The notes: a model not told the origin generated them from the letters alone. Counted from the stretch's first letter, positions 32,830-43,972 are shown. The stretch is 64,000 nt of DNA from Paraphoma chrysanthemicola (GCA_020744225.1 JAGMWG010000001.1:2046001-2110000); one strand, 5' to 3'. Numbers and translations are program-made.

Positions 32830-34100
32830 TCATACAGATTGCCACTGTATGGCGAAAGTCTGCTTGTGGTCTCCGCCAGCATAAACAGTCTCCTGAGTGC
32901 TTCCCGATGCGACCTTGTCCGCACTCCAGTTCTGGTTGCCACCAGCTGCGAGGTTACCATCCGCGTTCGTGAAGCCTGTAGCAGATGTGACGCTGCCATC
33001 GCATGTCAGTGCTCCTCCAACAATACCACATTTGCCCTTCGACGAGGACAGGGTGAAGCCACTATCAATGCTGGATGCGGTAAAGGTGGCACATGTCCCG
33101 GTGGTATACCAAGTTCCCTTCCCAATGATGCATCCTGTCTTGCTTCCGTTAACAAAGACATTCAAAAAACCTCGGCCGCTGAAAGGCGTGTTTGGTGGGG
33201 ACGTTGGTTGTGGGACACCTGTACCAACAGTCGTTGTTGTCCCGGGTGGGGTCGAGCCACCACTCTTGGGGAGGTACTTGATGCCAGTCTGCGGACAGGT
33301 CGACTTGGTGCCATCTGGATTGGCAGGTACAAATTCGCCAGTCTGCAGACTTCCTCGTACATCATAATGATACCAGATTTCGTTCAAAGCACCGCTCTTG
33401 CAGCCAAGCGTGACCTCAACCCCTGGTCTGTTCGCAGCCAACGCGGACTGGATCGCGGCAAAAGTGTACGTCTTGCTTGTGCTTGGCTCAATGCCAGCCG
33501 CCTTCAACCACTGGTAACTTGGCAGCGTCTTGTAGAGGTCCACGGCTTTCTGGAAGTAATCAACGACTTCTTCCGTGGGTTTGTGGTCGTTGTAGCAGCT
33601 TGGCTCCAGCGTAGATATGCAGGTTCCATGCTTTCCCCACTCATGGTACCAGAAAGATTCGTCGTGGCCTTGGTAGTCCTTCCAGTATGTACCCATGAAC
33701 TGCAGGAGGTCGGTCGCGCCAAACGAGGTAAGGATAGCCGAGATGTTGGTGTATGCGCGCGAGGCATCACAGTTGGCATCGTAGGACCCGTCGCAGCGGT
33801 CAGGCCTGGTCATGTTAGTAGAGTCTCAAGACGTGACGATTCGACAGCCTACCAGAGTCCATGGAGCGTCCAGCTGTCGTCAGGACCGGTTGGTGGATTG
33901 GTATCCCAGAATTGTGTCTGCAAAAGCTGTCCACCTGGGGCATTGAAGCAGCACAAATTCTCGACAACAGTCGTGTTGTGACAGCTCAATTGCGGTAGAG
34001 GACAGCTTTGTGTGAAGTCGCCCACCACCCGCTGACCACCACCGAGGATGACTTGCGCACCCGTAAAGGCGAGCTTGCTGATGGTACGTAGAGAAGGCAT
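32830..34100 (-). CDS. RNY1: Ribonuclease T2 family protein (Rny1-like, with C-terminal extension)
   Basis: RNase T2 enzymes cut single-stranded RNA through 2',3'-cyclic intermediates in the vacuole or outside the cell. Two exons (33853-34100, 32830-33805) separated by a 47-nt intron (branch TACTAAC) give 407 aa. The start at 34100 (MPSLRTISKLAFTGAQVILG) is chosen because relatives begin this way; an in-frame ATG at 34202 would add 34 residues. The conserved active-site segments are both present: CAS I in DDSWTLHGLWPDRCDG (spanning the intron) and CAS II in FWYHEWGKHGTC, with catalytic histidines. Cys-rich NLCCFNAPGG precedes. After a Thr/Pro linker (GTTTTVGTGVPQPTSPP) comes a C-terminal domain of about 100 residues typical of the Rny1 branch. 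The leader is weak for a signal peptide. Confidence 0.92.
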
Positions 34101-35023
34101 GGCGGTGTCTGCCGTCTGTGGAGCCACAGATTGTAGGGAAGCCGCGGCGCTTTGTACTCCGGCCTTCACGGCCTCCACCCAGTTCTCTACCATGGCCGGC
34201 ATATCGACTGTATGCTCCTACCACTTTGAGAAGGAACGTAGGACAAGCTCGACAAGCTTTCACGGGTCGATCCACTCCCGCCGCGGCGAGTCTTGTTCCA
34301 CGCTTTCACGTTGCTCGTCGTGATTCGCCTGGCCGGAGCACACTTCTGCTTGATGCGGAAGGTCGATGGTCTAGTCTCCTAGAAGTCGCCGCCGGGTATA
34401 TTTTGTGGAGGTAGTGGAATGTGTTCGGAGCGAATCGAGTGGACAGGAAGTCGCGCTTGCAGAGTGTAGTACGAGGGACCGAGGAGAAAGGTTGGGAAGC
34501 CTCGGAGATAGATTGGGATGGTTGTCTAAGAAGTATGAAAGGGACAAAGGCCACAGCCACTCAGGGCGCAGCTCCAGGCATCACGCCTCAAGAGGTCACG
34601 CAGGGCGGTGTTTGAGCATGCTAGCGACTAATGAAGATCGTCTCGGCGGGCGACCAGTCAGATGGACATGCATCAGCTGTGTTTGAAGGCACGTGGGACG
34701 GTGCCTGAGTGACGCGTTGCGGCTTATCGCGATAGCACTAGTCAGGATTGAGCAAGGCGCTATACTGGCTGTGCTGGAACTCGGACACGGCCGCTCCCCC
34801 AGCACTAACCCAGATTTGTGTTCTCTTTCGATTCGCCAGATGATGGTGGACACGACAGACTGTTTTTGCGATGAGTCAACGATCTCAAGAAAATTGGAAA
34901 ACAGGTGCTCGGTGAAATAAAGTCGAGGTAGGTTGATTGTCTTTCATAAGCCCTTGGGCATGGTATCTCATAGTAGTCATCACATTACTCCTTCCACCTC
35001 ATCGTATCATGTCGGCAAAGCAC
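34101..35023. other. Intergenic region of about 0.9 kb
   Basis: RNase T2 promoter at the left and Hsp12-gene 3' UTR at the right. Open frames on both strands show no domain or leader. Nothing called. Confidence 0.45.
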
Positions 35024-35402
35024 CTAGTGCTTGTCCATACCGAGAGCGTGCTTGGTCTTGTCCAAGAAGCCCTCCTTGGAGCCACCGTGGACAGCCTCAT
35101 CCTTTGAGCGGCCAAACTTGTCGCCGATGCTCTGGGTGTTGGTCTTGCTAGAGTCTAAACGCTGTCAGTATAATGACTTTGGAAGAGAAGGAAAGTCATT
35201 GACATACCTGGCTGCGCGCCACGAGCGACCTTGTCGGCAGATCCGGTGATGCCTTCCTTGGCCTTGTCGAGAGTCGACTTGGAGGAGTCGGGGGTCTAGT
35301 GGGCACCACGTTAGAACTGTCAAGAAGCTGTGAAGGAGGAAGGCTGCGTACCATCTTCTCACCGGCCTTGGTGTGGAAGTCTTTCCTGAATGCGTCGGAC
35401 AT
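35024..35402 (-). CDS. HSP12: Hsp12/Hsp9-type small stress protein
   Basis: Hsp12 proteins are unfolded in solution, form helices at membranes and stabilise them in heat, osmotic and stationary-phase stress. Three exons (35352-35402, 35208-35295, 35024-35154) give 89 aa. The start MSDAFRKDFHTKAGEKM, the stretch TPDSSKSTLDKAKEGI with GSADKVARG, and the tail FLDKTKHALGMDKH are the family pattern. Exon phases agree and both introns are GT-AG. There is no signal peptide. The family is normally induced through stress-response elements; an AGGGG element-like site lies near 35739, too isolated to claim. Identity secure. Confidence 0.93.
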
Positions 35403-36234
35403 GTTGAAGGTTGGTTGTGTTGGTTTGGGTAGTGGTTGTGTAGGTATGAACAGTTGTTTGATGATGATAACAATCACAGAGAGTCAAAGTCGCGCGTTTA
35501 TATGTACGTCGAAAGGTAACAGGCTACGTCATGTTCACGATTGCCGCTTTGAGAAACAGCAGGAGTGGCCGCGATCTGCCCAGGCTGGGTGCTGCGCTCG
35601 TGACAACCGACGTAACGACTTTCGTCATACTGTCTGAGAGCGAGGTCTAGTTTCAAGAATAACGATACCGACTATTACTACCATTGGGCGGCTTTATTCG
35701 CCTGCTTGCATTGTGGGTAAGAATCAAGTAATGAGCAGGGGTTGGATAGAGCGCATTCATCCTGTTCGTCGAGGTGCGGACCCTTCAAGCATGTGCAACT
35801 ACCGACAGGATTATCGCAATGCATACTTGCACCGTAAAGACCATATCTCCATGCGGGTCAGTTGCAGCACAACATTGAGCATTATTCACGTTCAAGCATT
35901 GTTCCTGCGTTCCATTGTTCGCAGGATGAGGCTTGACAGGTGGGGCGCGCCTCGGGCGGGCCCCTGCAGCTGGCCGTTGCGCCGGGGGTTGATGACATCA
36001 CTCTGGTCTTGGAATCTTCAGCGACCCGCGTGAAACAAGCTTACACTCCATATTCCAGGAACACACGACAGACTATGGTCGCCACAGCGTAATTAATCTT
36101 CGCTCAGCATCAAATGATCGTTGTGAATCTCCTGCAAGTGACGTTGAGCAGTCACACGGACAAGCAGCCAGACGCTTGCGATCTCCACGGCCATCGTCAA
36201 TTGACTTCAGTCCGATACGCGAACGATCGTCAAG
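35403..36234. other. Divergent intergenic region
   Basis: Promoter of the Hsp12 gene (minus) and of the CxCG-finger gene (plus). No gene recognised. Confidence 0.45.
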
Positions 36235-37100
36235 ATGTCAAGTACACTAGAGAAGATTGTCAGGTTCGAGGTTCGGTGCTCTTGCGGTGAGCGGTATGAG
36301 AATGCGCATGCGTACTTGCAGCATAAGAAGTCTTGTGAAGCGCATAGACCAGGCAAGAACAACGACACAACGACCCCAGTCTTTAACGATACAATGTACA
36401 CAACCAGATCAGCCATGTCGTGCCCATTGGGCCCGTCGCTAAGCCTGATAGCGTGTTGGTGTGGCAGGACGTTTCTAAGCAAACGCCCTCTCCAACATCA
36501 TGCATGCTACTGTGCAGTACACAAGCACGATACGATTGTGCGGTCCGTACCATCAAGACAGCTCAGGTTGTCGAGCAGGCTTCAAGCTTAGATGCTGTAT
36601 CACTATCGATGGAGCGCATGCTCTTGATTCCAAAAGCTACAGCGACAATGGAAGCCCAAGGCATGGTGATGCAAAACACTGAGCCACGAACATCTCAATC
36701 CTTGGCTTTCACAGCTCTAGGCTCATTATCCGATACTGATACTGGACCATTGCTCTCACCAGACTCAAACGCCTCGTGCATATGCGGTTATGGCTCGAAT
36801 ACTCGAGAAAGGTTGGATCTCCACAAGCGCGATTTTCCAACACGCGCCCAACACGCCAACAAGGCTCAGACTCTTACAAACCCGAGAGTCCATTCTCTAG
36901 TCACTTCCTTCGCTTCTCTGGAGGTAAGCTATGCGGCGTGGAAAGGTTCTACTGCAAGGGGGAAAGTCTTTTGCATGTGCGGGCGCAGTTTCGTCGACCA
37001 GAACGCGCGTGGAAAGCACTTGCGAGATGCTGCACGACACGCATGGCGACCAAGAGAAGAAAAGGAAAAGAGCTTCAAGACACCTCAGCCGCAGTATTAG
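36235..37100 (+). CDS. Protein with four CxCG zinc-finger-like repeats (hypothetical)
   Basis: The ATG at 36235 opens a frame with one finger-like unit (VRCSCGERYENAHAYLQHKK, then SC) and a second (IACWCGRTFLSKRPLQHHAC). A GTACAC donor at 36517 and an acceptor ending at 36566 (or 36578) join it in phase to 36567-37100, which carries a third (SCICGYGSNTRERLDLHKRD) and a fourth (FCMCGRSFVDQNARGKHLRD). Each has C-x-C-G, an aromatic or small residue, about seven residues, then a Leu/Gly and His. This resembles a C2H2-type finger with a shortened Cys loop. Between fingers 2 and 3 lies a Ser/Thr/Met-rich spacer. Length about 271 aa. No named family is known to me, so a DNA- or RNA-binding role is inference. 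Intron choice is uncertain because the donor is weak. Confidence 0.6.
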
Positions 37101-37818
37101 GTAAATGAACGCTTGCAAGAACAAATCGCTATGCTTGCGCAGCAGTATTGTGGAACGACAGGGAAAGATCATTGACCGCGATTTACAGATATAGTGTAGA
37201 AAAATGGGTAAATCTGTGTTCGTGAGATGTTGTATCAGTCTAATTTGGACAGTCAGCTGCATTAACTGATTCGTCGGAAGACATCGCCTCCCAGGTACCT
37301 ATAAGAAGGCACGCCCACGACAGACCATCTACTCCGCTTCCTTCAGGTCCAGAAAAATTCTGATGCTTTGCTCGTTCTTTTCTTAAGGCACCTGCACCTG
37401 CAAACTACGCTTACTTGTCATATTGAGGCTACACAGGTGGTCAAGTTCAAGTACCTGTAGCGCCCGCCAGGCGAGATCTGACAAAATCGAAGATCATAGC
37501 TTTAATTCCCCCAACATCGCCGCACGTTTACGCACAACCTCAATTTGGGCGCCATTGCGACTCATCGAAGCAGCCTTCGCGCGTTGAGGCTGATTGCGGC
37601 TGAGCTATCGACTCAGGCTAACCATGATGAGCGTCTCGAAGTCGATGTCGACTTTGTGATCACCGTCACTACCCCTAGTCTAAGTCCGATCCTACACCTT
37701 TCGGACAAAATGCTCGATTTGCTAACATGCGTATCTGTTCACTCGCTTTTCTTGAAGTTGCTTCCCTATCGGTTTTTGCTTCTGCAGGATTTTGATGTTC
37801 TTGAAGCTCAGATTTACG
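37101..37818. other. Intergenic region
   Basis: Promoter region of the chitin-binding protein gene. No other gene seen; open frames crossing into 37819 are in the wrong frame. Confidence 0.45.
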
Positions 37819-39220
37819 ATGCGTTTGTCCTTTTTAGCAGTGGTTGCGTTTTGTTTGTCGGTGAATGCGGTGACGGTGTCGCGGGATGGAAGATGCGGGC
37901 GAAGCTTGGATACGACGTGTTTGAGTAGCAAGTATGGATCTTGCTGCTCGCAGTATAAATGGTGGTAATTGGGCATTCCACTTCCACAGCCTTGACTTGA
38001 TGCTGACATTGAACTGGCAGTGGTTCTACGAATGCGTACTGTGGGGATGGCTGTCAGAGTCTCTTTGGAACCTGTAACGGCAGGGCTTCTTCGTCAGCAG
38101 TCCGGTCTTCATCGTCGACCCGCCCTTCGTCGATCCGCTCGTTGTCGTTTGTTCGTTCATCGTCCAGCCCTACTCGTGTATCGTCTACTTCCACTCGCGC
38201 GTCATCGACATCCTCTCGGGCCCTAACGCCCTCGCCTTCTGCCTCGCAGGCAATCTCACGGAATGGACGCTGTGGTGCTGGTTTCGGTGGACAGACCTGC
38301 CTAGGGAGCCAGCATGGCGATTGCTGCAGCCAGTACAATTACGTGAGTCTCCAACTGTGTACTCATTTATCCTCGCTAACGAAGAATTTGGATAGTGTGG
38401 CAGCACCTCTGACTATTGCGGCCCGCAATCATGTCAAGCGAAAAATGGGAGATGCAACGTCTTTTCGTCGTCTAGCCGCTCGAGCATGCAGTCTTCCGCG
38501 ATAGTGAGCAGAAGCTCAACGTCGACGCCTTCGCCATCACCTTCGCCATCATCCTCTCCATCATCTTCTCCATCATCTTCTCCATCGCCTTCACCATCGC
38601 CTTCGCCATCGCCCTCTTCATCGCCCTCTTCATCGCCATTTCCTTCGCCATCTCCTTCGCCATCTCCTTCGTCCTCCGAAGTCGTGTCATCATCTACTCC
38701 ATCACCCAGCCCAACTCCCACTCCCACTCCCCAACCGACGCCTACTCTGACACCCGCGCCTGTGAATCCCCAAGGCGTCATCAATCCTGGCTTCGAGGAC
38801 GGATTTATACCATGGCGCTTCCAAGGCTCCGATAATGCCAATGTTGCTGCCAGTGGCGTGAATGTAGGAGAAGCACACACAGGCAACAACTGCTACCGCG
38901 CCGTAGGTGACCAGGACTATTGGTTCTTGGATATATCGCAGAATGTTGCTGCTGTGCCAGGCACAAGCTACGTTGTCGAGGTTTTGGGCAAAATGGCTGC
39001 AGCAGGGGAGTGCACCATCGGCATCGGCTACTTCGTCGCGGATTCATTCGACCTGACGACATCCTACACAAAAGGATCGCTGGTAGTTCCTGCATCAGCT
39101 GTAACGGTACAGAGTATTGCGGACTCGCAGGGACAGTTGTTGATTGACATTATCTGTAACGGGATTGGGTCGGGACAGCAAACTGTTTACGTAGATGACA
39201 TTACTATCACAGCGCAGTAA
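37819..39220 (+). CDS. Secreted protein with two type 1 chitin-binding domains, Ser/Pro-rich linkers and a C-terminal CBM-like domain
   Basis: Three exons (37819-37964, 38021-38342, 38396-39220) join in phase to 430 aa. The signal peptide is MRLSFLAVVAFCLSVNA. The first hevein-like domain follows (DGRCGRSLDTTCLSSKYGSC, CSQYKWCG, YCGDGCQSLFGTC); intron 1 cuts inside it. A Ser/Arg-rich linker leads to a second (RNGRCGAGFGGQTCLGSQHG, CCSQYNYCG, YCGPQSC, GRC) cut by intron 2 at the equivalent place. A long (Ser-Pro)n linker of low-complexity DNA comes next, then a C-terminal beta-sandwich-like domain starting VINPGFEDGFIPWRFQGS and ending YVDDITITAQ, typical of galactose-binding-like carbohydrate modules. 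Hevein-like domains bind GlcNAc polymers. The protein probably binds chitin in the fungal wall and could shield it from plant chitinases. No catalytic domain is present. Confidence 0.87.
38515..38690 (+). repeat. Low-complexity tandem repeat encoding (Ser-Pro)n
   Basis: Imperfect repeats built from TCGCCATC and TCTCCATC units encode the Ser/Pro linker of the chitin-binding protein. The unit allows length change without loss of frame. Both strands stay open across it, which explains the long antisense frames here. Confidence 0.8.
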
Positions 39221-39595
39221 GTGTCTGTATTCTTTGGTTTAATGTAATTGTTATTCTGTACAATCCCGTGCTAGTCCTAGTAGCGGAATAATGTACCATC
39301 AGTTATGCTGCCAAATTAATGACCAGCACTGTTTTCCCCTATCCACGTCTTTTAACATCAATAATAAGCATGTAAGTTTCCTCGCAGATCTTTGCCGCTA
39401 CAGTATGGACTAATCAAGTGGGAGGGCTGTTATGTATGTTGTAAGTAAGAGGGCAGAAGCGTAGTGCTATCGTATCGATTTGTCTATGACCCACACTCCA
39501 TCTCGCAGTATACGCAAGAGCAGCCACCTTCAGGATTTTGAAATTCCGTTCCAGATGCCTCGCCAAGTTCCCTTGAAAACCACGTAAGATCATCA
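39221..39595. other. Convergent intergenic region
   Basis: 3' UTRs of the chitin-binding protein gene and the ankyrin gene. Nothing else seen. Confidence 0.5.
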
Positions 39596-40879
39596 TCACC
39601 ACAGATCTACTATAATGTTGGCCCCGCGCTCCAGCAGACAATTGATGGCATGTTCGTCCTTCTCCGAAAACCGACTACGCCCAGTGTACGACATGGCACT
39701 AAGTAGAGGAGTCTCTCCGCTACTATCTTTTGCTTCCATGTCTACGCCGTGATCAAGCAGCTGTGTGATCACACCAATGTCCCCAGCACAGCTCGCTAGG
39801 TGGAGAGGAGTCTGACCGTACTTGTTCTTTGCGGCTGGATCGGCGCCAGAGACGAGTAGCAAGCTAGCGATCTCCGGCCGTTTCACCAGGTGTAAAGGCG
39901 TGTTCCTGTCCTCGTCCATGACATCCAGACTCCCGCCTAGGCGTTGGAAGCGACGCACCATCTCTTCCGTGGCATCCGAGCGGGTCAGGAGTTGGAAAAA
40001 CGGGGTACATCCCATATAATTTGATATATTGATATCGGCGTTATGTACCAGCAGATAGTCGATCAGTTCTGGGGGTGGGTATTGTAGTTGAAGAGCGAAG
40101 TGTAGTGGTGTGCGTGTAACCCAGTCGTCAACAGCGTCGACGGATGCCCCAGCAGCGACTAATAGCTGGATGATTTGAATGGCAACGTCCCAGTCTTTGT
40201 CAGACTCAGTTTCTACTAACTGATCGTGGACATCCTCTTGCTTGAAAACAGCCAATAGCGCTAAGTTCAGGACACTGTGGTTGTTGGTGGCAATCGTACT
40301 TGCGTTGTACTTCAGTTCCTCCATCAGATATTGCACATTTTCCAAGGACCAGGTATGGACGGCGGCAGGTAATATGCCCTCAATCGCCGGTAATCTGGGC
40401 ACATCTGTGAAGTCGTAGCTCCTGGTCCCTACAAGCAGTCGAATCATGTCCATATTTTTGCTGATTACTGCGAATCCAAGTACCTCTGAATGTATAGCTA
40501 TTCCGCTCGCGACGAGTACTTCCATTACCGACACCTTTTCGAACCGCGCGGCGCAAAGCGCAGCATCGTCGCCTTCGCGGCCGTCGGAGCCTCCTTGACC
40601 CCGCAAATTTGGATCCGCTCCACGTGAGAGAAGAAATCGCACAGCTTCCGTTTTGTCTGCGACGATAGCGTAATGGAGAGCGGATTTCTCGTTTGAGCAG
40701 CGAGCATCTATGTCGCGTCGAGCATCCAGCAAGCGGGAGATTTCGGCCACATCGCCTCGCGCAGCGGCGCGATGGACGGAAACATCAAGTTCGCCGCCAT
40801 TGTCTTCAATAGCCACCCAGCTTGCACAATCCACGGCTTGGTCATCCCAAGGCCAAAGTACGTCGGGCTGAAGTTGCAT
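39596..40879 (-). CDS. Ankyrin-repeat protein
   Basis: Ankyrin repeats mediate protein-protein contacts. From the Met at 40879 (MQLQPDVLWPWDDQAVDC) the protein is 427 aa; the frame is open to an ATG at 40990, which would add a hydrophobic 37-residue lead. Repeats are visible throughout: VHRAAARGDVAEISRLLDA, ALHYAIVADKTEAVRFLLSR, TPLHFALQLQYPPPELIDYL, TPFFQLLTRSDATEEMVRRF, TPLHLVKRPEIASLLLVSGA, TPLHLASCAGDIGVITQLLD and TPLLSAMSYTGRSRFSEKDE. A degenerate central part (about 160-260) separates two repeat blocks. No F-box, NACHT or kinase domain accompanies them, so the function is open. The choice between the two starts is not settled. Confidence 0.82.
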   Translation of the reverse strand: MQLQPDVLWPWDDQAVDCASWVAIEDNGGELDVSVHRAAARGDVAEISRLLDARRDIDARCSNEKSALHYAIVADKTEAVRFLLSRGADPNLRGQGGSDGREGDDAALCAARFEKVSVMEVLVASGIAIHSEVLGFAVISKNMDMIRLLVGTRSYDFTDVPRLPAIEGILPAAVHTWSLENVQYLMEELKYNASTIATNNHSVLNLALLAVFKQEDVHDQLVETESDKDWDVAIQIIQLLVAAGASVDAVDDWVTRTPLHFALQLQYPPPELIDYLLVHNADINISNYMGCTPFFQLLTRSDATEEMVRRFQRLGGSLDVMDEDRNTPLHLVKRPEIASLLLVSGADPAAKNKYGQTPLHLASCAGDIGVITQLLDHGVDMEAKDSSGETPLLSAMSYTGRSRFSEKDEHAINCLLERGANIIVDLW

Positions 40880-41146
40880 TACTTTGATAGAAACAAGGTG
40901 TAGTAGTAAGAATGCGTAAGTATAGGAAGCTAAGGTCTGTGCTAGCGATAATGGTGTTCTTATGAGTGGTACATAGTTCCCCCAATCCAAAAAACAACGT
41001 GGGATCCAGTATCGAAGATTCTCACGCTAGAGTCCAATCTCGAAGCAGGGAACCTGAATAGGTTTCGTTGCAAGGCTTTTTGCCGCAAGGATCGTGCACC
41101 CATCGCGATCTTCCTGCGCACTGACCACTCTAGCTATCTAGTACGA

Positions 41147-41461
41147 ATGAGTACGTCTTTCTCCCAAGAAGATGAGCATCATTTCTACGATAATCTGGGT
41201 GATGACGCATTGCATGAGGACCCCAGAAGCTTGGCTTTGCCAGGAGAGGACGGACGCGCATTCTGCATTACGGCGTCCATAGACAAGAAGAACATTCATG
41301 ACCGACAGATAATCGAAGTCTACACCAAAGTCGTAAAGATAACGAGCGAGAGAGAAGGTCACGAACCGAATTTGCAAGCTCTGACTTTTGAGTTCGAAGA
41401 AGAACTGCAGTCCCTTCGTTCCCAACAATTCGCTCGAGCTTCTGAAGCTTTCTCACGCTGA
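41147..41461 (+). CDS. Hypothetical small acidic protein (104 aa)
   Basis: An open frame begins MSTSFSQEDEHHFYDNLGDD and ends FARASEAFSR. Composition is acidic and helical (FEFEEELQSLRSQQF). It lies just downstream of a region divergent from the ankyrin gene. No domain is recognised, and no splice logic or leader helps. It may be a real small gene or a chance frame. Confidence 0.35.
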   Translation: MSTSFSQEDEHHFYDNLGDDALHEDPRSLALPGEDGRAFCITASIDKKNIHDRQIIEVYTKVVKITSEREGHEPNLQALTFEFEEELQSLRSQQFARASEAFSR

Positions 41462-41731
41462 GCCAGAGAAGGTATGCATCATACAACAGCTCTTTGATAA
41501 AATCTTCCTGGGATATGAGAAATCAGTTCTGGTGTGAAGGATATCTCTAACCTGACAAAGATTTTCAACTTTTAACATGAGGTAAACGAGTGACTATTCT
41601 GGACATTCAGGCGCTGGCGGAACGATCCACCATCAGAGCTGCTACTGAAGCAAAGACCAACAGTGTCTTCCTCCTCTACACGCCCATTTACAGTAGAAAC
41701 GAGTATGTAAGTCCATCCACAATCATTTCCG

Positions 41732-42225
41732 TTATAATACGGACTTATTAGTTCCAGCAATAAGCCTCCAATCTGCCATTCGTTTCACGCCTGCAGCATT
41801 CTACCAACCATTAGTCCTTTCGATCCACCGACCCAAATTAAGAAGTGAGGAAAACTTACCGACAAAAGCCCCCGAATTGAGACAATTCGTTCCTCCAGCG
41901 GAGCACTAAGCTGCTGCCTTAGTAGTCTGTTGCCATGCCATAATAAAACATGCCACGCAGAAATCAACACTCACCTGATTGTTCGGGCCAGGAAAGCTGG
42001 GAAGCCACGAGAATACGCAGGCATCATTGACGTCTTTGTTGCAGCATTTACTCGTCGCAGCGTTGTTTTGGGGACCTTGGCCATTGCGGGCCTGGCATTT
42101 GCAGTTTTGGCCTGCGAGGGCGCTGGGGGGTGGTTAGAGAGTGAGATGGGAGATAGTTTGGAGGAAGGGGTGACGAACCCGCTTATTGCGGTGAGGAAGA
42201 CGGTAGTGGCGAGTGCAAAGCGCAT
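41732..42225 (-). CDS. Small secreted cysteine-rich protein in four exons, effector-like
   Basis: Exons 42179-42225, 41975-42122, 41860-41905 and 41732-41790 join in phase to 99 aa. Exon 1 and the first codons of exon 2 form a signal peptide (MRFALATTVFLTAISGALA). The mature part starts GQNCKCQARNGQGPQ, then SKCCNKDVNDACVFS, then NNQCSAGGTNCLNSGAFVG: seven cysteines. Intron 1 has a CTAAC branch (CTCTCTAAC) and CCCAG acceptor, intron 2 has GTGAGT and an ACTAAG branch, and intron 3 has GTAAGT with an ACTAAT branch. If intron 3 is retained the protein ends about 20 residues later instead. The odd Cys count suggests that the last exon or one junction may be wrong. No single frame shows this gene, because the leader and the Cys-rich part are in different frames. 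Confidence 0.62.
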
Positions 42226-43972
42226 GATTGTTTGATTGTAGAGTTTAGATGTTGAGCTTCTGTGTCTTGATTCTGAGAGTAGTAGGCGATGGTGGATTCT
42301 GTCAAGCAGTCCTTTTCGACACTCTTTTATATCATTCTTCCTCTAGACGATCTTTCCAGATAGAGTTGGTAGCGCAGCTGAGAGACATTCCTCCTTGGTT
42401 AGTAGCCACTGGAGTCGTGTATACAAGCAGGTTCCTCTAAGTGGCTCGTAAAGGCCCGTAGCGCTTACTCGACATACACAATTTGGTCTCTAGAGGCGTG
42501 GAGGTGCTGAGCATCACTATAACTAGGTCCCTTTGAGGCAGTACTCTGCTCAAGCCTTTTCTTTAGACTGTATGACGTTGCGCACGCATAGTTGTACTCG
42601 CAATGCTGTACGAATAGAAAGGCAACATCTATTGGTGCCGTTCGGTCCGTTGTGCAACCGAGTACGTAAAATGGTAAGCAGATAGATGAGCAGGTACTTC
42701 GGCAAGGACTTTACTTGGCGTAATGCTCTCTTTCTTCCTAGTTAGGTGTGGGTACAGTAGTCATCTACAGCTTGGCAGTGCGTACTACTTGGAAGTCGCA
42801 CAAGGCATTTCTCACGTACTGCCGGGTACCGTGTCTATCGCTTTATTGTTCGATGTAGGAGATGTCCGAGATATTCGAGATGTAAGCGTAGCGCAAGAAT
42901 AAAAGGCCGGAGACGAACTGAATTGCACGCTGCTGTTTAAGGAAACACACCGAGACATAACACTCTGTAATCAGCAATTCTCGCTTAGGAGACGGTCACA
43001 AATAGTTCCGTTGGTCTATCGAGGTTCCTGCGGGATGTCAACTTGAAGGCCATGGACGACTTGTCGATAGCTTAGGCTAACAGCAACAGAGTTACAAGAC
43101 CGGCAGTAATTGACGCGAAAGGTAGATGGTCGACACGCTACAGCGAAGATGGCAGAAGACGTGCACGGGCGTCTGCTTCAGACACATGACTCCGATCACG
43201 TGTGTGTGTCAAGGAGCCCACCGCAGAGGATTGAGCACACCGTAGTGAAGCAAAACGAGAAATTCATGCAAGCGAGCTCAGGGTCACCGACTTTCTTCAT
43301 CAAATGCGATGCGGGTGGGTCTTCCGCCGGCCCCGACCCGCGAGCGCGACCGTCCAATGTTAGGCATGGCTCCGCTTGCACGCTGCCACGTCGCTGGCGG
43401 AAAGGAAGAGGCTGGCATGCATCATCATCCGGAGCAGCTAATGCAGGAACACGGCCCTGCTTCTGGAAGCAAATCCTCCGAAGCATGGGTGCAGGGGAGA
43501 TGCGAGGCGGTGATTGGTGGCTGGGGCCCATGACGTTGCCGCGATCGTTGCTAGGCGACGCGTTGTTTGGTCCAGCCATCTCTCGCCGCCCAGCCACACG
43601 ACCAACCTCACAATTTCCATCGAGACCAAAAGTATTGGGGACTGCAGCCAGAGAAGAGAGACACACATTCTAAGCTACCTACCTTCAATCCACACTCGAG
43701 TCGCTCGCTGCCAAACAGGAGTCATCTGACAAACATTGTCGCAGTTTCCATTCCGACCGAACGCTGCAAGAGCGATCCGAACGAACATCGCACGCATTCC
43801 GCAGCCATCTTCGAGACCATCCCAGTCGCTCGCTGTCCCAGACATTCTCGCAGTGGGACATCATCACCAGCCAACGCCTGAGTGCATTCCGCCGCACCGC
43901 ACTCCCGGCCCTTGAGGGCGCAGGGACGACAACACCCATTCCACACGCAGCAGACGGCGAGACACACACACA
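42226..43972. other. Long intergenic region of about 1.7 kb
   Basis: Promoters of the 7-cysteine gene (minus) and the Fig1-like gene (plus). The right half has long overlapping frames on both strands but no domain or splice logic. No repeat or RNA gene was recognised. Confidence 0.45.

Noticed and set aside
38434..38889. Minus-strand frame rich in Gly/Asp/Glu
   Set aside because: It is the antisense reading of the Ser/Pro repeat of the chitin-binding protein; both strands stay open there because the DNA is repetitive.
43110..43673. Long overlapping frames on both strands upstream of the Fig1-like gene
   Set aside because: No domain, no leader, no splice logic; the two strands are equally open, as in GC-rich promoter DNA.
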